Assembly (NCBI RefSeq): GCF_000429685.1 | Contig: NZ_AUCI01000002.1 | Span: 281,817 to 345,816, forward strand | DNA from: Salibacterium aidingense DSM 18341 | Lineage (GTDB): Bacteria > Bacillota > Bacilli > Bacillales > Marinococcaceae | DNA length: 64,000 nt | Reading direction: 5' to 3' | Shown: positions 46,663 through 57,136 of the stretch, piece by piece | How positions within the stretch are numbered: the first letter of the stretch is position 1 | How the letters are laid out: each line of letters opens with the position of its first letter | Notes under the pieces: generated by a model | The model's database searches: none | Told to the model about the DNA's origin: nothing | The model's input: only the letters and a program-made list of their open reading frames with translations | Made by a program: the position numbers and the translations under genes

Positions 46663-47442
46663 ATGTCTATGCTGGAGCATTTTCGTAAAGAGGAACATCC
46701 CTTTGTAGAACAGGCCCTGGAATGGAAAAAAACAGTAGAAACGACGTATGAACGTAGACTGACCGATTTTCTAGATCCCAGAGAACAGGATATTCTTGCT
46801 TCTGTTGTCGGCAGAGACGAAACCGTATATCTTTCTTTTTGGGGAGGAAATGAGTACTGCGAGCGTAAACGGGCAGTGCTTTATCCTTTTTATGAAGAGA
46901 TCACGAGAAACGATTTTGACCTTTGTCTTTTCCAGGCCGCATATCCGGAAAAATTTATAACCCTTTCGCATCCTGATGTGTTAGGAGCTCTTACAGGGCT
47001 GGGGCTGAAACGCGGAAAATACGGAGACATTTTAAAAGGGGACGGGTTTTTTCAATTCGTCACAGCCGGTGATACAGCTCTTTTTATTGAAATGAACCTA
47101 AACCAAATTGGAAAAGCCTCGATTGCAACGGAACCGATATCTTTTGATAAGATGCTGAAGGAAAAAGATGACTGGGAGGAAATACATACGACTGTTTCTT
47201 CATTCCGGCTGGATGCGATGATGGCGGAGATGTACAAACTTTCCCGCGGGAAAACACTGCCTTATATTGAAAAAGGCCGGGTGAAAGTAAATTGGCGTAC
47301 GGTGGATAAGCCTTCGTTTGTCCTGCAGACAGGGGACTATGTTTCCGTCCGCGGGCAGGGAAGACGGAAAGTAATGGATTGTCTGGGAAAGACAAAAAAG
47401 GACCGCTGCAAAGTTGTTTATGGAAAAAAGAAAGATACCTGA
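46663..47442 (+). CDS. ylmH: S4-domain RNA-binding protein YlmH
   Basis: The 259-residue protein has the YlmH N-terminal domains and a C-terminal S4 domain (FRLDAMMAEMYKLSRGK ... VKVNWRTV). In B. subtilis YlmH binds stalled ribosomes in a quality-control pathway with peptidyl-tRNA. It starts two bases after the ylmG stop. Confidence 0.93.
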   Translation: MSMLEHFRKEEHPFVEQALEWKKTVETTYERRLTDFLDPREQDILASVVGRDETVYLSFWGGNEYCERKRAVLYPFYEEITRNDFDLCLFQAAYPEKFITLSHPDVLGALTGLGLKRGKYGDILKGDGFFQFVTAGDTALFIEMNLNQIGKASIATEPISFDKMLKEKDDWEEIHTTVSSFRLDAMMAEMYKLSRGKTLPYIEKGRVKVNWRTVDKPSFVLQTGDYVSVRGQGRRKVMDCLGKTKKDRCKVVYGKKKDT

Positions 47443-47523
47443 AGCTTTTAAAGCAGGATTATTGGAAAAGCTGTCGAAACAACAAAGAAGAGGGATGGAG
47501 AAAATAGAAGGAGGTGCGGCGGT

Positions 47524-48048
47524 TTGCCTTTAACGCCATTAGATATTCATAATAAAGAATTCACAAGAGGATTCCGCGGATATGATGAAGATGAAGTAAA
47601 CGAATTTCTTGATCAAGTCATCAAGGATTATGAAAATGTCATGCAGGAAAAAAATGAATTGTTTTCAAAAGTAAACGAGCTCGAGGAACGCCTGGAGCAT
47701 TTTTCCAACATTGAAGAAACACTCAATAAGTCCATTTTGGTGGCCCAGGAATCTGCAGAAGAAGTAAAGCGGAATGCCAAGAAAGAATCACAGTTGATTA
47801 TTAAAGAAGCAGAAAAAAATGCAGACCGGATTATTAATGATGCCCTGAATAAATCAAGAAAGATAGAACTTGAAATTGAAGAATTGAAAAAGCAGGCTTC
47901 CGTGTATCGGACCCGTTTTAAAATGTTAATCGAAGCGCAGTTGGAAATGCTTCATAACGATGACTGGGACGGGGTCGTGGATACCCACCAGGAAGAGGGC
48001 GAAAACCGGCAGAGCGTTTATGCCGGAAATGCCGATCAGGTTGACTGA
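47524..48048 (+). CDS. divIVA: Cell pole and septum protein DivIVA
   Basis: The 174-residue protein starts MPLTPLDIHNKEFTRGFRGYDEDEVNEF, the membrane-curvature-binding N-terminus (split here for length: LTPLDIHNKEF and GYDEDEVNEFLDQV), followed by a long coiled coil. It marks division sites and poles and anchors chromosome origins in sporulation. TTG start with AGGAGGTGCGG upstream. Confidence 0.95.
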   Translation: MPLTPLDIHNKEFTRGFRGYDEDEVNEFLDQVIKDYENVMQEKNELFSKVNELEERLEHFSNIEETLNKSILVAQESAEEVKRNAKKESQLIIKEAEKNADRIINDALNKSRKIELEIEELKKQASVYRTRFKMLIEAQLEMLHNDDWDGVVDTHQEEGENRQSVYAGNADQVD

Positions 48049-48084
48049 GAAGCCTTTTTTGTTCTATACTTTTAAAGCAAAAGA

Positions 48085-48345
48085 AAATAAAAATGAGATG
48101 TTGAGAGGGACGCACTTTTTTGGTCAGCCGCTACCAGCGAGCTGTGGATGGTGAAAGCACAGCAGCGGCCCCATAGAGGACATCACCCTGGAGTCCCGGC
48201 GCCGAATGATGGAGGCGGCGGCGGCCGCCGGCCGTTATACCGGTAAAAGAGGATGATGGATACATACGTAATCTTGTCATACAAATAGGGTGGTACCGCG
48301 AGAACCTTCTCGTCCCTTTCCGGGGGCGGGGAGGTTTTTTTATAC
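48085..48345 (+). promoter_or_regulatory. Isoleucine T-box riboswitch of ileS
   Basis: AGGGTGGTACCGCG at 48287-48300 is the T-box; the terminator stem (AACCTTCTCGTCCC with GGGCGGGGAGGTT) and T7 run lie at 48303-48341. The specifier ATC (48182-48184) is followed by a purine and CCCTGGAG. Uncharged tRNA-Ile should stabilise the antiterminator. The 323-base gap from divIVA is filled by this leader. Confidence 0.95.
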
Positions 48346-48371
48346 AGGTGGATAAAACAGGAGGTTAGAAG

Positions 48372-51149
48372 ATGAGCTATAAAGAAACGTTGTTAATGCC
48401 AAAAACCCAATTTCCAATGAAGGGCAATCTTCCCAATCGTGAGCCGGACCGGCAGAAACAGTGGGACGAAGAGAAAATGTACGAGAAGGTACAGGAGCGG
48501 ACGAAAGGAAGACCGCTGTTTGTGCTCCATGACGGACCGCCATATGCAAATGGAGACATTCACATGGGGCATGCCTTGAATAAAATTTTAAAAGACATCA
48601 TTGTTCGCTACAAATCAATGAATGGGTTTCATGCCCCGTATGTTCCCGGCTGGGATACTCACGGCCTTCCGATAGAAACGGCGTTAACAAAAAATAAAAA
48701 AGTGGATCGTAAAAAGATGTCCGTTGCTGAATTCAGAAAGGCTTGCGAAGAATATGCCCTGGATCAGCTGGACCGCCAGCGCGAACAGTTCAAACGGCTT
48801 GGGGTACGGGGCGATTGGGATAATCCGTATGTTACGCTGACCAAAGAGTATGAAGCCCAGCAGATTAAGGTTTTTGGGGAGATGGCAAAACGCGGCTACA
48901 TTTATAAGGGAAAAAAGCCGGTGTTTTGGTCTCCTTCTTCTGAATCCGCTCTTGCGGAGGCAGAAATTGAGTATCACGATAAACGATCGCCTTCCATTTA
49001 TGTGGCATTTGAAGTACAAGATGGGAAACATATGTTGGATGGGGACGAAAAATTTATTATCTGGACAACAACTCCGTGGACCATCCCGGCCAATCTTGCC
49101 ATAGCACTCCATCCAGACCTGGAATATTGTGTGGTCCAGGTGCGGGAAGATAAGTACATCGTGGCCCGCGATCTTGTGGAAGAATTGGAAAAAGAACTGG
49201 AATGGGACAATCCGCAGGTGCTTAAAACAATGAAAGGCAGACAGTTGGAGCATTTGACGGCGTCGCATCCTATTTACGGACGTGATTCGATGGTTATTCT
49301 TGGGGATCACGTGACGTTGGATGCTGGAACAGGCTGTGTCCACACCGCACCCGGCCACGGGGAAGATGACTACGTGGTAGCTCAGCAGTACGGGCTCGAA
49401 ACATTGTGCCCGGTAGACGATAAGGGATATTTTACGGAGGAAGCCCCCGGTTTTGAAGGGGAATTTTACGATAACGCGAATAAACCGATAACGGAAAAGC
49501 TGGATGAGGTAAATGCCTTGCTTAAGCTTACATTTGTTACCCACTCTTATCCGCATGACTGGCGGACGAAAAAACCGGTGATCTTCCGGGCGACAGCGCA
49601 GTGGTTTGCCTCGATTGAGAACGTCCGGGATGATCTGCTTGAAGCGGTCCGCCGGGTAACATGGCTGCCGAAATGGGGAGAGACCCGTCTTTATAATATG
49701 GTCCGGGACCGTGGAGATTGGTGTATATCCAGACAACGGGCGTGGGGAGTGCCAATTCCTATCTTTTATGAAGAAGATGACAGTGCTATTGTAACAGATG
49801 AAACCATTCAACATGTCTCCCGCTTATTTCGGGAGCACGGGTCCAATATCTGGTTTGAATGGGATACAAAAGATCTGCTGCCGGAGGGGTACACCTCTGC
49901 ACGCAGTCCGAATGGACGGTTCACGAGAGAAATGGATATCATGGACGTCTGGTTTGACAGCGGTTCTTCTCATGAAGCGGTACTGGAAGAACGGGAAGAA
50001 CTCAGACGGCCGGCTGATGTTTATCTGGAAGGCTCTGATCAGTACAGAGGCTGGTTCAATTCCTCTCTCTCAACCAGTGTAGCCACAAACGGCGCCTCCC
50101 CTTACGATATGATTATCAGTCACGGCTTTGCCCTGGATGGGGATGGCCGTAAGATGAGTAAATCACTGGGCAATGTAGTGGTTCCAAATAATGTTATGAA
50201 ACAGCTGGGAGCGGATATTCTCCGTATGTGGGTAGCCTCTGTGGATTACCAGGCTGATGTTCGTATTTCGGATGCCATATTAAAACAGGTGGCAGAAGTA
50301 TATCGTAAAATGAGGAATACGTTCCGGTTTCTTCTCGGTAATCTCCGCGACTTTGATCCTGCCCAAAACCGTGTACCTTGGGATCAGCTTTCGGAACTCG
50401 ACCGTTATATGATGCTTCGTTTGAATGATCTTATTGACAAAACAAAATCCGGGTATGATGAGTATGAATTCGCTCAAGTGTATCATTCCCTTCATAACTA
50501 TTGTACGATTGAACTAAGCTCGTTTTATATGGATATTGCTAAAGATACTCTATACATTCAACCGGAAAACGATCCGAAACGACGGGCGGTCCAAACCGTA
50601 ATGTATGATACATTGATGGCGCTTGTCCAATTAACTTCGCCGATTATTCCGCACACTGCTGATGAAGTGTGGGAGTTCATCCCGGGGACGGACGCTGAAT
50701 CACCGCAGTTGACAGATATGCCGGAACCGGTTGATGTCAGCGGTGGAACAGAGCTTCGTCATAAATGGGATACGCTGATGGAAGTCCGGGATGAAGTTTT
50801 AAAAGCCCTGGAAAATGCAAGAAACCGCAAGGAAATCGGCAAATCATTAACAGCGGCGGTAACCATTTACCCAAGTGAACCGGTACAGCGTCTCCTGTCT
50901 GGAGAAAATGAGCTGGAACAGTTGTTCATCGTTTCAAAAGCAGAACTGGCTGCGGAGAAAGAAGTTCCAGAAACCGCAGAGCGGTACGAGCACGTAGCCG
51001 TAGAAGTAATGCCGGCAGAAGGGGAAACGTGCGAACGCTGCTGGACAGTCACAAAAGATGTGGGAACCGACCCTGCTCATCCTGGTCTTTGTAAAAAATG
51101 CACCGATATTGTGAAGGAGCATTACAGCCATATCGAAATTTCTGAATAA
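48372..51149 (+). CDS. ileS: Isoleucyl-tRNA synthetase
   Basis: The 925-residue class I synthetase has HMGH (in [16 protein letters not shown]) at about 60, KMSKS at about 595, an editing domain between them and a C-terminal zinc site CERCWTV...CKKC. The type resembles the bacterial class sensitive to mupirocin rather than the eukaryote-like one, by length and motif order. AGGAGG precedes the ATG. Confidence 0.98.
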   Translation: MSYKETLLMPKTQFPMKGNLPNREPDRQKQWDEEKMYEKVQERTKGRPLFVLHDGPPYANGDIHMGHALNKILKDIIVRYKSMNGFHAPYVPGWDTHGLPIETALTKNKKVDRKKMSVAEFRKACEEYALDQLDRQREQFKRLGVRGDWDNPYVTLTKEYEAQQIKVFGEMAKRGYIYKGKKPVFWSPSSESALAEAEIEYHDKRSPSIYVAFEVQDGKHMLDGDEKFIIWTTTPWTIPANLAIALHPDLEYCVVQVREDKYIVARDLVEELEKELEWDNPQVLKTMKGRQLEHLTASHPIYGRDSMVILGDHVTLDAGTGCVHTAPGHGEDDYVVAQQYGLETLCPVDDKGYFTEEAPGFEGEFYDNANKPITEKLDEVNALLKLTFVTHSYPHDWRTKKPVIFRATAQWFASIENVRDDLLEAVRRVTWLPKWGETRLYNMVRDRGDWCISRQRAWGVPIPIFYEEDDSAIVTDETIQHVSRLFREHGSNIWFEWDTKDLLPEGYTSARSPNGRFTREMDIMDVWFDSGSSHEAVLEEREELRRPADVYLEGSDQYRGWFNSSLSTSVATNGASPYDMIISHGFALDGDGRKMSKSLGNVVVPNNVMKQLGADILRMWVASVDYQADVRISDAILKQVAEVYRKMRNTFRFLLGNLRDFDPAQNRVPWDQLSELDRYMMLRLNDLIDKTKSGYDEYEFAQVYHSLHNYCTIELSSFYMDIAKDTLYIQPENDPKRRAVQTVMYDTLMALVQLTSPIIPHTADEVWEFIPGTDAESPQLTDMPEPVDVSGGTELRHKWDTLMEVRDEVLKALENARNRKEIGKSLTAAVTIYPSEPVQRLLSGENELEQLFIVSKAELAAEKEVPETAERYEHVAVEVMPAEGETCERCWTVTKDVGTDPAHPGLCKKCTDIVKEHYSHIEISE

Positions 51150-51158
51150 CGACACGAA

Positions 51159-51192
51159 CCTGTCCGGAGATGGGTCCATCCGGACAGGCTCT
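51159..51192 (+). terminator. Hairpin after ileS
   Basis: CCTGTCCGGA (51159-51168) pairs perfectly with TCCGGACAGG (51179-51188). The T content after it is low, so termination may be partial. ylyA, present here in B. subtilis, is missing. Confidence 0.7.
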
Positions 51193-51242
51193 TCATTCAA
51201 AATTGTCGCTGGGTACGACGGAAAAGCAGGTGTTCAATTGAA

Positions 51243-51725
51243 ATGAAAAAATTATTATATTATGGACTGGCTCTGTTAACGATGGCGGTTGACCAGATAA
51301 CAAAATGGTTCGTGGCCCGCTCCATGGACATTGCCGAAAGCATAGAAATCATCCCGGGATTTTTTTATTTAACCTCCCATCGTAATGCTGGAGCTGCATT
51401 TGGAATGCTGCAGAACCAAATGTGGCTGTTTTACATTGTTACCGTCATTGTTGCGGCGGCCATTGTTTATTATTTGAATAAATACGGAAAACATAGTAAG
51501 TGGTATGGTATTCCTCTCGCCTTGATTTTGGGAGGAGCGCTCGGCAACTTTATTGACCGCCTGCTGTTTGGAGAAGTCGTAGATTTTCTAAACGTCTATA
51601 TTTTTTCCTATAATTATCCGATTTTTAATGTAGCGGATTCAGCACTGGTTATCGGGGTCCTTATCCTGGTTTTGAAAATGGCGGCAGAGGAATGGAAAGA
51701 AAAGAGGAACAAAACGAATGGATGA
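51243..51725 (+). CDS. lspA: Lipoprotein signal peptidase (signal peptidase II)
   Basis: The 160-residue membrane protease has four helices, the motif HRNAGAAFG and the two catalytic aspartates in GNFIDRL and NVADSALV. It removes signal peptides from diacylglyceryl-prolipoproteins. It overlaps rluD by eight bases. Confidence 0.96.
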   Translation: MKKLLYYGLALLTMAVDQITKWFVARSMDIAESIEIIPGFFYLTSHRNAGAAFGMLQNQMWLFYIVTVIVAAAIVYYLNKYGKHSKWYGIPLALILGGALGNFIDRLLFGEVVDFLNVYIFSYNYPIFNVADSALVIGVLILVLKMAAEEWKEKRNKTNG

Positions 51726-52632
51726 ATTGAAGTGGAGTATAACAGAACAGGAAGCCGGTCAACGGGTGGATAAATTTTTAGTAACCCGCCAGGAGGACTG
51801 GTCGAGGACGAAGCTGCAACACTGGGCGAAAAACGGCCGGATTATTGTTAACGGGGAAGCAGTAAAAAGCAATTATGTTCTCCGGGACCGTGATACAGTG
51901 GTGCTGTATCCGGAAGAAGAACCAGTTGAGGAATTAACGGCGGAAGACATCCCTCTGGACATTTATTATGAAGATGAGGATATTATCGTGGTGAATAAAC
52001 CCAGAGGGATGGTCGTTCATCCGGCGCCGGGCCATACGTCCGGGACGCTAGTGAATGCGCTGCTGTTCCATTGCGGTTCGCTGTCCCAATGCAATGGAGA
52101 ATGGCGGCCGGGTATTGTACACCGCATAGATAAAGATACTTCTGGTCTGCTTGTAGCAGCAAAACGGGATGAAGCCCACATTCAGCTGAAGAGACAGATG
52201 CAGAAGAAAAAAATAGAACGAGTGTACAAAGCGATAGTGCATGGCACTATTCCGCATGATACCGGAACGATAGAAGCCCCTATTGGCAGGGATCCGAAAG
52301 ACAGACAAAAGATGGCGGTCCTGGAGAAAAATGCAAAGGACGCGGTTACTCATTTCAACGTTCTCGAACGCTGGAAGGATTATTCCTTTATCGAGTGTAA
52401 ACTGGAAACGGGCAGAACTCATCAGATTCGAGTGCATCTAGCATATATCGGCCACCCCCTTGCCGGCGATCCGAAATACGGGCGGGCCAAAACTCTTTCT
52501 CTTTCAGGCCAGGCGCTTCATGCCGGCAGGCTGGCCCTTTATCATCCGGCCGAAGGAACGCCCATGTCCTGGGAGGCCCCGCTGCCGTTTGAACTAACGC
52601 AGATTCTGGATAATATTCGAAAAGGGTATTGA
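51718..52632 (+). CDS. rluD: 23S rRNA pseudouridine synthase, RluD family (YlyB)
   Basis: The 304-residue protein has an N-terminal S4 domain (QRVDKFLVTR...) and the RluA/RluD catalytic motif GIVHRIDKDTSGLLV with the nucleophilic aspartate, plus GRTHQIRVHLAYIGHPLAGD. It isomerises uridines in helix 69 of 23S rRNA in relatives. The start ATG overlaps the lspA stop. Confidence 0.93.
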   Translation: MDELKWSITEQEAGQRVDKFLVTRQEDWSRTKLQHWAKNGRIIVNGEAVKSNYVLRDRDTVVLYPEEEPVEELTAEDIPLDIYYEDEDIIVVNKPRGMVVHPAPGHTSGTLVNALLFHCGSLSQCNGEWRPGIVHRIDKDTSGLLVAAKRDEAHIQLKRQMQKKKIERVYKAIVHGTIPHDTGTIEAPIGRDPKDRQKMAVLEKNAKDAVTHFNVLERWKDYSFIECKLETGRTHQIRVHLAYIGHPLAGDPKYGRAKTLSLSGQALHAGRLALYHPAEGTPMSWEAPLPFELTQILDNIRKGY

Positions 52633-52684
52633 CCCGTTCCGCATAATCTGACATAATCAATACAAACAATATGGTTTTCCTTTA

Positions 52685-52798
52685 AAGACAGTCCCGTGAG
52701 GCTGAGAAGGAGCAGGAACACGCGGTCGTTACGCGGACGACGTGTGTAGAATGTCAGGTTATCCATCCTCTCACCCTTACGGGCGGGAGGATTTTTTA
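52685..52798 (+). promoter_or_regulatory. PyrR attenuator 1 (before pyrR)
   Basis: AGTCCCGTGAGGCT (52690-52703) fits the PyrR-binding loop. A terminator stem ATCCTCTCACCC / GGGCGGGAGGAT (52765-52792) plus T run follows. With UMP, PyrR holds the anti-antiterminator and transcription stops. Confidence 0.93.
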
Positions 52799-52829
52799 TG
52801 AGAAAGAATCACCTGGAAAAAGGATGTGA

Positions 52830-53390
<561 letters not shown>

Positions 53391-53405
53391 CACCCACTTT
53401 AAATC

Positions 53406-53508
53406 AGTCCAGTGAGACTGAAAAGGGGTATGAATAAAAGCGGGGAAAAAGATCTTTTCCTGTTTGTCATTTGTACCTCTTTGCCGATTAGGGCAAAGAT
53501 TTTTTTTG
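53406..53508 (+). promoter_or_regulatory. PyrR attenuator 2 (before pyrP)
   Basis: AGTCCAGTGAGACT (53406-53419) is the PyrR loop; the terminator TCTTTGCC / GGCAAAGA (53478-53499) with T8 follows. Confidence 0.93.
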
Positions 53509-53550
53509 CCCGTTTCCGGCAGAAACATCAAAATACAGGGAGAGATACAG

Positions 53551-54885
53551 ATGGAAGATAAACAGGTGAAATTACACATAAAGGAAAAGCCGACGTGGAA
53601 TCAATGGTTCATTTTAAGCCTGCAGCATTTATTTGCGATGTTTGGTGCGACGATTCTTGTTCCCGTATTAACCGGATTGAGTCCGGCTGTCGCTTTACTG
53701 TCAAGCGGGCTTGGAACGCTTGCGTATCTTGTCATAACAAAAGGGCAGATTCCTGCCTATTTAGGATCGTCTTTTGCATTTATCATGCCGGTTATTGCTG
53801 CGATGTCTCTGGGCGGACCGGAAGGGGTCATGATTGGAACCTTTGCTGCCGGACTCGTGTATGGAATGACGTCCCTTATGATAAAAGCAACGGGGATTCA
53901 GTGGCTGATGAACCTGCTCCCTCCCATTGTGACAGGACCGGTTATCATGGTGATTGGTCTGGGACTGGCCGGTACCGCCATCGAAATGGCAATGAATTTT
54001 AATGAGGAAACCGGTCAGTATGTGCAGCCCATGCTCCATTTCAATGTAGCTTTGGTTACGCTTTTCATTACGATTGTTGTCTCCGTTTTTTTCCGAGGTT
54101 TTTTCAATTTAATACCTATCTTATTCGGCATCACCGGAGGCTACGTGACTGCCTCCTTTATGGGGCTGGTTGATTTCCGTCAAATCGCAGAAGCCCCCTG
54201 GGTTCGTGTGCCGGATTTGGTTGTTCCGTTTGTTACCTTTCAGCCGGAGTGGTCCTGGAGCATTATCCTTATTATGGCGCCGATTGCTCTTGTCACCTTG
54301 GCCGAACATATTGGTGACCAGCTCGTATTAAGCAAGGTAACAGGCACCAATTTTGTCAAAAAACCGGGGCTTCACCGATCTATTATGGGAGATGGAGCCG
54401 CGACCATTATTGCTTCTCTCGTTGGAGGACCTCCAAATACCACCTATGGAGAAAATATTGGGGTGCTTGCGATTACGAAAGTATTTAGTGTGTTTGTTAT
54501 CGGTGGGGCAGCTGTAATGGCAATAGCTTTCGGATTTATCGGAAAAGTAGAAGCAGTGATTGCAAGTATTCCGGGAGCCGTCATGGGCGGGGTGTCGATA
54601 CTATTATTCGGCATCATTGCTTCGTCGGGGATGCGCATGCTGATTGATAATCAAATAGATCTGGGGATTAAACGCAATTTAATTATCGCTTCTGTGATTC
54701 TTGTTATCGGTATCGGCGGAGCTTTTATTGAGATCAATGAAAATTTGGAAGTTGCCGGAATGGCTTTGTCCACCATTATTGGAATCATTCTTAACTGGGT
54801 TCTTCCTGGAAAACAGTATGGATTTGGTAACGGGGCGATGTTCGCCTCGCTTGAGGAAAAAATGAAAGAGGACCAAGCAGCTTAA
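53551..54885 (+). CDS. pyrP: Uracil permease
   Basis: The 444-residue nucleobase transporter (NCS2/UraA family) has about 14 helices, the QHLFAMFGATILVP start and the signature GGPPNTTYGENIG. It imports uracil with protons. The start at 53551 follows AGGGAGAG; frames further upstream lie in the attenuator. Confidence 0.96.
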   Translation: MEDKQVKLHIKEKPTWNQWFILSLQHLFAMFGATILVPVLTGLSPAVALLSSGLGTLAYLVITKGQIPAYLGSSFAFIMPVIAAMSLGGPEGVMIGTFAAGLVYGMTSLMIKATGIQWLMNLLPPIVTGPVIMVIGLGLAGTAIEMAMNFNEETGQYVQPMLHFNVALVTLFITIVVSVFFRGFFNLIPILFGITGGYVTASFMGLVDFRQIAEAPWVRVPDLVVPFVTFQPEWSWSIILIMAPIALVTLAEHIGDQLVLSKVTGTNFVKKPGLHRSIMGDGAATIIASLVGGPPNTTYGENIGVLAITKVFSVFVIGGAAVMAIAFGFIGKVEAVIASIPGAVMGGVSILLFGIIASSGMRMLIDNQIDLGIKRNLIIASVILVIGIGGAFIEINENLEVAGMALSTIIGIILNWVLPGKQYGFGNGAMFASLEEKMKEDQAA

Positions 54886-54904
54886 CATGCCATCCTTTAA
54901 GAAG

Positions 54905-54981
54905 AGTACAGAGAGACTCGGAAGGGTGATTCGGAGGAAACATTCCGGCAGCCCCCCTGAAGAGTCTCAGGGGGGCTTTTG
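54905..54981 (+). promoter_or_regulatory. PyrR attenuator 3 (before pyrB)
   Basis: AGTACAGAGAGACT (54905-54918) resembles the PyrR loop but has A for the second C of the usual TCC. The terminator AGCCCCCCTGA / TCAGGGGGGCT (54950-54977) with T4 follows. Confidence 0.88.
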
Positions 54982-55020
54982 TCATGGCGGTGGATTGATA
55001 ACAAAAAGGAGGAGAAAGGC

Positions 55021-55965
55021 ATGGCCTCAGGGTTGAAGCAAAAAGAAGGAAAAAGATTTCAACTGTCTCATGTACTCACAATGGAAGACTGGGGGAAACA
55101 AGAAATTCATGACCTGCTTCACAAGGCGCAGTGTTTTGCTGATAATCCTGAAAAATATCCATTTCAACGGTTGTATGCTGCTAATTTATTTTTTGAACCG
55201 AGCACTCGAACAAAAATAAGTTTTGAAGCAGCCGAGCGGAATTTAGGACTTGATTTACTTCATTTTGAAGCAGATACCTCCAGTGTTAAAAAGGGAGAAA
55301 GTTTATATGATACTGTGAAAACGCTGGAAAGCATAGGGGCCGATGTTATTGTTATCCGTCACGGAAAAGAGAGGTATTTTGATGAACTGCGGGATCATAT
55401 TCACATTCCTATTATTAATGGAGGCGATGGATGCGGTCATCATCCCACCCAGTCCTTCCTGGATCTTCTTACTATAAAGCAGGAGTTTGGAACGTTTGAA
55501 AATATTAAGGTTGTCATTGCCGGGGATATATTTCACAGCAGGGTGGCGCGCTCGAACATGGAAGTATTGGAGCGCCTGGGAGCAGATGTATACGTGAGCG
55601 GACCCAAAGAATGGATGAATGAGGAGATGCTGCCCCGTTATGTACCGATGGATGAAGCCGTGGAACTGGCTGACGTTATGATGATGCTGAGAATTCAGCA
55701 TGAGAGACATGCCGTGAAAATGGTGGCCGGCCCTGAAAAATATCATGAACGATATGGGTTAAATGAAGAAAAAGCATCACGAATGAAGAAAAACAGTATC
55801 ATTATGCACCCGGCCCCGATAAACCGCAATGTAGAACTGGCAGATGCCCTCGTTGAATCCCCTCGCTCCAGAATTTTTAAACAAATGAAGAACGGAGTGT
55901 TTGTCCGGATGGCGGTTTTATGGGATGTACTGGAAAAATACAAAGGGACGTTATGGAAACGATAG
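55021..55965 (+). CDS. pyrB: Aspartate carbamoyltransferase, catalytic chain
   Basis: The 314-residue enzyme has the carbamoyl-phosphate motif FFEPSTRTKISFE and the later HPTQSFLDLLTI and MHPAPINRNVE. It makes carbamoyl-aspartate. No pyrI regulatory subunit is seen, as in Bacillus. The ATG at 55021 has AAGGAGGAG upstream. pyrC should follow but does not. Confidence 0.96.
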   Translation: MASGLKQKEGKRFQLSHVLTMEDWGKQEIHDLLHKAQCFADNPEKYPFQRLYAANLFFEPSTRTKISFEAAERNLGLDLLHFEADTSSVKKGESLYDTVKTLESIGADVIVIRHGKERYFDELRDHIHIPIINGGDGCGHHPTQSFLDLLTIKQEFGTFENIKVVIAGDIFHSRVARSNMEVLERLGADVYVSGPKEWMNEEMLPRYVPMDEAVELADVMMMLRIQHERHAVKMVAGPEKYHERYGLNEEKASRMKKNSIIMHPAPINRNVELADALVESPRSRIFKQMKNGVFVRMAVLWDVLEKYKGTLWKR

Positions 55966-56031
55966 GAAAAGGGCACTGTGCCGGCTTACAGTAGAAATGC
56001 AGCATTTGAAAGGGAAGGAGCAAAACCCGCG

Positions 56032-57123
56032 ATGAGAAAACGTAAATTAATGCTTGAAAACGGAATAGTGTTGACAGGAGAGGCATTGGGAAGTCTGCGG
56101 CAGACAACCGGAGAGGTTGTTTTCAATACTAGTATGACTGGATATCAGGAAATTTTGTCGGATCCTTCCTACTGTGACCAGATTGTTACCCTTACCTACC
56201 CTTTAATAGGAAATTACGGTATTAACCGGGATGATTTTGAAACATTGAATCCTTCAGCCGGGGGACTTATTGTAAAAGAGTCAGCAGCTCATCCAAGCAA
56301 TTTCCGCAGCGCAGCGAATTTGGATGAATGGTTGAAAGAAAAGGACATCCCTGCTCTGGCAGGAGTGGATACACGGATGTTAACAAGAATGATTCGAGAG
56401 CACGGTACGTTATACGGAAGATTGTTTGGGGAGCAGGAAGAGGAAAAAGAAATACTGGAAGAACTGCGGGCCTTTCAACCCACGCGCAACAAGGTAAAGA
56501 AAGTATCGACGCAGCATGCGTATCATGCCCCCGGAACGGGCCGGAGAGTAGTGTTGATGGATTATGGAGCCAAACACGGTATTGCCCGTAACCTGATCAA
56601 GCGCGGCTGTGATGTCTTTGTTCTCCCATACAACTCCCTTGCAGAAGACATTTTTAAACTCAATCCGGATGGCGTTATGCTGAGTAACGGACCAGGAGAT
56701 CCGGAGGATGTGCCGGAAGCGGTAGAGACTCTGAAAAAACTGATCGGTCATCTTCCCATTTTCGGAATTTGTCTTGGCCATCAGCTGCTCAGCCTCGCCT
56801 GTGGAGCATCTTCTTCGAAGCTGAAATTCGGCCACCGTGGAGCCAATCATCCCGTTAAAGATGTGCGGAGCGGAAGAGTTGATATGACATCTCAAAACCA
56901 TGGCTATACGATAGACAGGGATTCGTTGATGGGGACGGATCTCCAGTTGACCCATGTCAATGTAAACGACGGGACAGTAGAGGGGGTAGCCCATAATCAC
57001 TATCCTGCGTTTAGTGTTCAGTATCATCCGGAAGCATCTCCCGGCCCGGAAGATTCCAACGATTTGTTTGACGAATTCACCGCCATGATCGATAAACACC
57101 GGGCGAAAACACCTCAAGTCTAA
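56032..57123 (+). CDS. carA: Carbamoyl-phosphate synthase, glutaminase subunit (PyrAA)
   Basis: The 363-residue subunit has an N-terminal domain with [15 protein letters not shown] and a class I amidotransferase domain with catalytic Cys in [12 protein letters not shown] and the His-Glu pair in [10 protein letters not shown]. It supplies ammonia to CarB. The ATG at 56032 fits the family N-terminus; the 18 in-frame residues upstream (from GTG 55978) do not belong to CarA. Confidence 0.95.
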   Translation: MRKRKLMLENGIVLTGEALGSLRQTTGEVVFNTSMTGYQEILSDPSYCDQIVTLTYPLIGNYGINRDDFETLNPSAGGLIVKESAAHPSNFRSAANLDEWLKEKDIPALAGVDTRMLTRMIREHGTLYGRLFGEQEEEKEILEELRAFQPTRNKVKKVSTQHAYHAPGTGRRVVLMDYGAKHGIARNLIKRGCDVFVLPYNSLAEDIFKLNPDGVMLSNGPGDPEDVPEAVETLKKLIGHLPIFGICLGHQLLSLACGASSSKLKFGHRGANHPVKDVRSGRVDMTSQNHGYTIDRDSLMGTDLQLTHVNVNDGTVEGVAHNHYPAFSVQYHPEASPGPEDSNDLFDEFTAMIDKHRAKTPQV

Positions 57124-57136
57124 AGGAGAGAAAGCG

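Noticed and set aside
48684..49814. 376-codon minus-strand frame opposite ileS
   Set aside because: Long but wholly antisense to a fully conserved synthetase; no known motif.
56410..57117. 235-codon minus-strand frame opposite carA
   Set aside because: Antisense shadow with no ribosome-binding site or family motif.
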